Assembly: GCA_005877675.1 (NCBI GenBank)
Contig: VBNZ01000189.1
Coordinates: forward strand, 6,986-13,438
From: Gammaproteobacteria bacterium
Lineage (GTDB): Bacteria; Pseudomonadota; Gammaproteobacteria; Xanthomonadales; Rhodanobacteraceae
Reading direction: 5' to 3'
DNA length: 6,453 nt
The first letter of the stretch is position 1. Each line of letters opens with the position of its first letter. Positions 5,445 through 6,453 of this stretch are shown here, piece after piece. The position numbers and the translations under genes are program-made. Below the pieces are notes generated by a model, which was not told the DNA's origin, made no database searches, and saw nothing but the letters and a program-made list of their open reading frames with translations.

Positions 5445-6453
5445 CTATGCGTTCGCGGCAGCCGCCTTGCTCTTGGCCAGCAGCAGCCAGGTATCGACGA
5501 CAGTATCGGGATTGAGCGATACCGACTCGATGCCCTGTTCGAGCAGCCACTGCGCCAGATCCGGATGATCGCTCGGACCCTGGCCGCAGATGCCGATGTA
5601 CTTGCCCTTGGCCTTGGCGGTCTTGATCGCAAGGCTCAGCAGCTTCTTCACCGCCGCATCGCGTTCGTCGAACAGGTGCGCGACGATCGAGGAGTCGCGA
5701 TCCAGGCCGAGCGTAAGCTGGGTCAGATCGTTCGAGCCGATTGAGAAGCCATCGAAGATTTCGAGAAATTCCTCGGCCAGCAGCGCGTTCGACGGCAGCT
5801 CGCACATCATGATGATCTTGAGATCGTCCTGACCTTGCTTCAGTCCGTTTTCGGCGAGTACTTCGATCACCTTGCGGCCTTCCTCGAGCGTGCGCACGAA
5901 GGGGATCATCACCCACGCATTGGTGAGGCCCATCTCCTCGCGCACTTTCTTCATCGCGCGACATTCGAGCGCGAACGCGGGCTTGAAACTCGGATCGACG
6001 TAGCGGCTCGCGCCACGGAAGCCGATCATCGGATTTTCTTCGTGCGGCTCGTAACGCTTGCCGCCGATCAGGTTGGCGTATTCGTCCGATTTGAAATCGG
6101 ATAGCCGCACGATCACCGGGTTCGGCGCGAACGCGGCGGTGATGGTCGCGATGCCTTCGGCGAGCCGATCGACATAGAACTGCACCGGATCGCCGTAGCC
6201 GGCGAGCTTCTCGTCGATCTTGTGGCGCGTTTCCTTGTCCTGCTGCGCGTATTCGAGCAGCGCTTTCGGATGAATTCCGATGTGACTTGCGATGATCATT
6301 TCCAGACGCGCGAGGCCGACACCTGCGTTCGGCAGCATGGCGAAGTCGAATGCGCGCTCGGGATTGGCAACGTTCATCATGATCTTGAGCGGCGCCGGCG
6401 GCATGTGCGTCAGATCGGCGGTGACCTTCTCGAATTCGAGTTTGCCCGAGTAG
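5445..6453 (-). CDS. ppsA: Phosphoenolpyruvate synthase, C-terminal part (start beyond the right edge)
   Basis: PEP synthase converts pyruvate, ATP and water to phosphoenolpyruvate, AMP and phosphate, the entry step of gluconeogenesis from pyruvate; it acts in the cytoplasm. The minus-strand frame is open from the window edge (first whole codon at 6452) to the TAG at 5445-5447, about 335 residues. The usual protein is near 790 residues, so this is the PEP-binding C-terminal barrel. The nucleotide-binding and phospho-histidine domains lie outside. Visible motifs are GVGLARLEMIIASHIGIHP, ENPMIGFRGASRY (substrate-binding Arg), AFALECRAMKKVREEMGL, VMIPFVRTLEEG, IIMMCELPSN, FSIGSNDLTQLTLGLDRDS and IGICGQGPSD, whose Cys corresponds to the catalytic Cys of the family. 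These separate it from pyruvate phosphate dikinase and PTS enzyme I. An internal Met at 6404 is not the start, because homology continues upstream. No terminator separates it from the tRNA genes downstream. Confidence 0.97.
   Translation of the reverse strand, partial: YSGKLEFEKVTADLTHMPPAPLKIMMNVANPERAFDFAMLPNAGVGLARLEMIIASHIGIHPKALLEYAQQDKETRHKIDEKLAGYGDPVQFYVDRLAEGIATITAAFAPNPVIVRLSDFKSDEYANLIGGKRYEPHEENPMIGFRGASRYVDPSFKPAFALECRAMKKVREEMGLTNAWVMIPFVRTLEEGRKVIEVLAENGLKQGQDDLKIIMMCELPSNALLAEEFLEIFDGFSIGSNDLTQLTLGLDRDSSIVAHLFDERDAAVKKLLSLAIKTAKAKGKYIGICGQGPSDHPDLAQWLLEQGIESVSLNPDTVVDTWLLLAKSKAAAANA

Overview
The window looks like chromosomal DNA of a high-GC proteobacterium, most likely a gammaproteobacterium near the Xanthomonadales (Rhodanobacter/Dokdonella-like). 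The reasons are the strong GC bias in coding DNA (41 of 60 bases in 2401-2460), CCA-encoding tRNA genes, a ppsA-type PEP synthase, and a secreted protein of a kind I associate with that order. The taxonomic call is an inference.

Layout, left to right. (1) 1-789, minus strand: the N-terminal 263 codons of a DUF72/YecE-like protein, cut by the left edge. (2) 872-3090, plus strand: a tetratricopeptide-repeat plus GT41 (SPINDLY/O-GlcNAc transferase-like) glycosyltransferase, broken into two reading frames by a lesion near 1781-1782. (3) 3263-3613, plus strand: a long-form YidD protein with a Cys-rich tail. (4) 3660-about 3797, plus strand: the start of a MoxR-type AAA+ ATPase gene, with a ribosome binding site, that stops abruptly. 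(5) About 3798-5040: a segment of visibly lower GC (30 of 60 bases in 4141-4200). It carries a secreted orphan protein on the minus strand (3845-4717) and an array of three direct copies and one inverted copy of a GGGGACGGAGGT-like repeat (4915-5029). (6) 5083-5322, minus strand: tRNA-Ala(GGC) and tRNA-Glu(TTC) with a perfect TATAAT -10 box upstream, a leader hairpin, and a strong intrinsic terminator preceded by a second palindrome. (7) 5445-6453, minus strand: the C-terminal part of phosphoenolpyruvate synthase, cut by the right edge.

The conserved housekeeping material (ppsA, the tRNA operon, yidD) flanks a decayed zone. The GT41 gene is frameshifted, the moxR gene is truncated, and a lower-GC block with REP-like repeats sits exactly where moxR breaks off. 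The simplest reading is an insertion/deletion event that removed most of the moxR gene and whatever followed it. No complete new multi-gene system is visible. The points most worth checking are the repeat array, the moxR junction and the GT41 frameshift.
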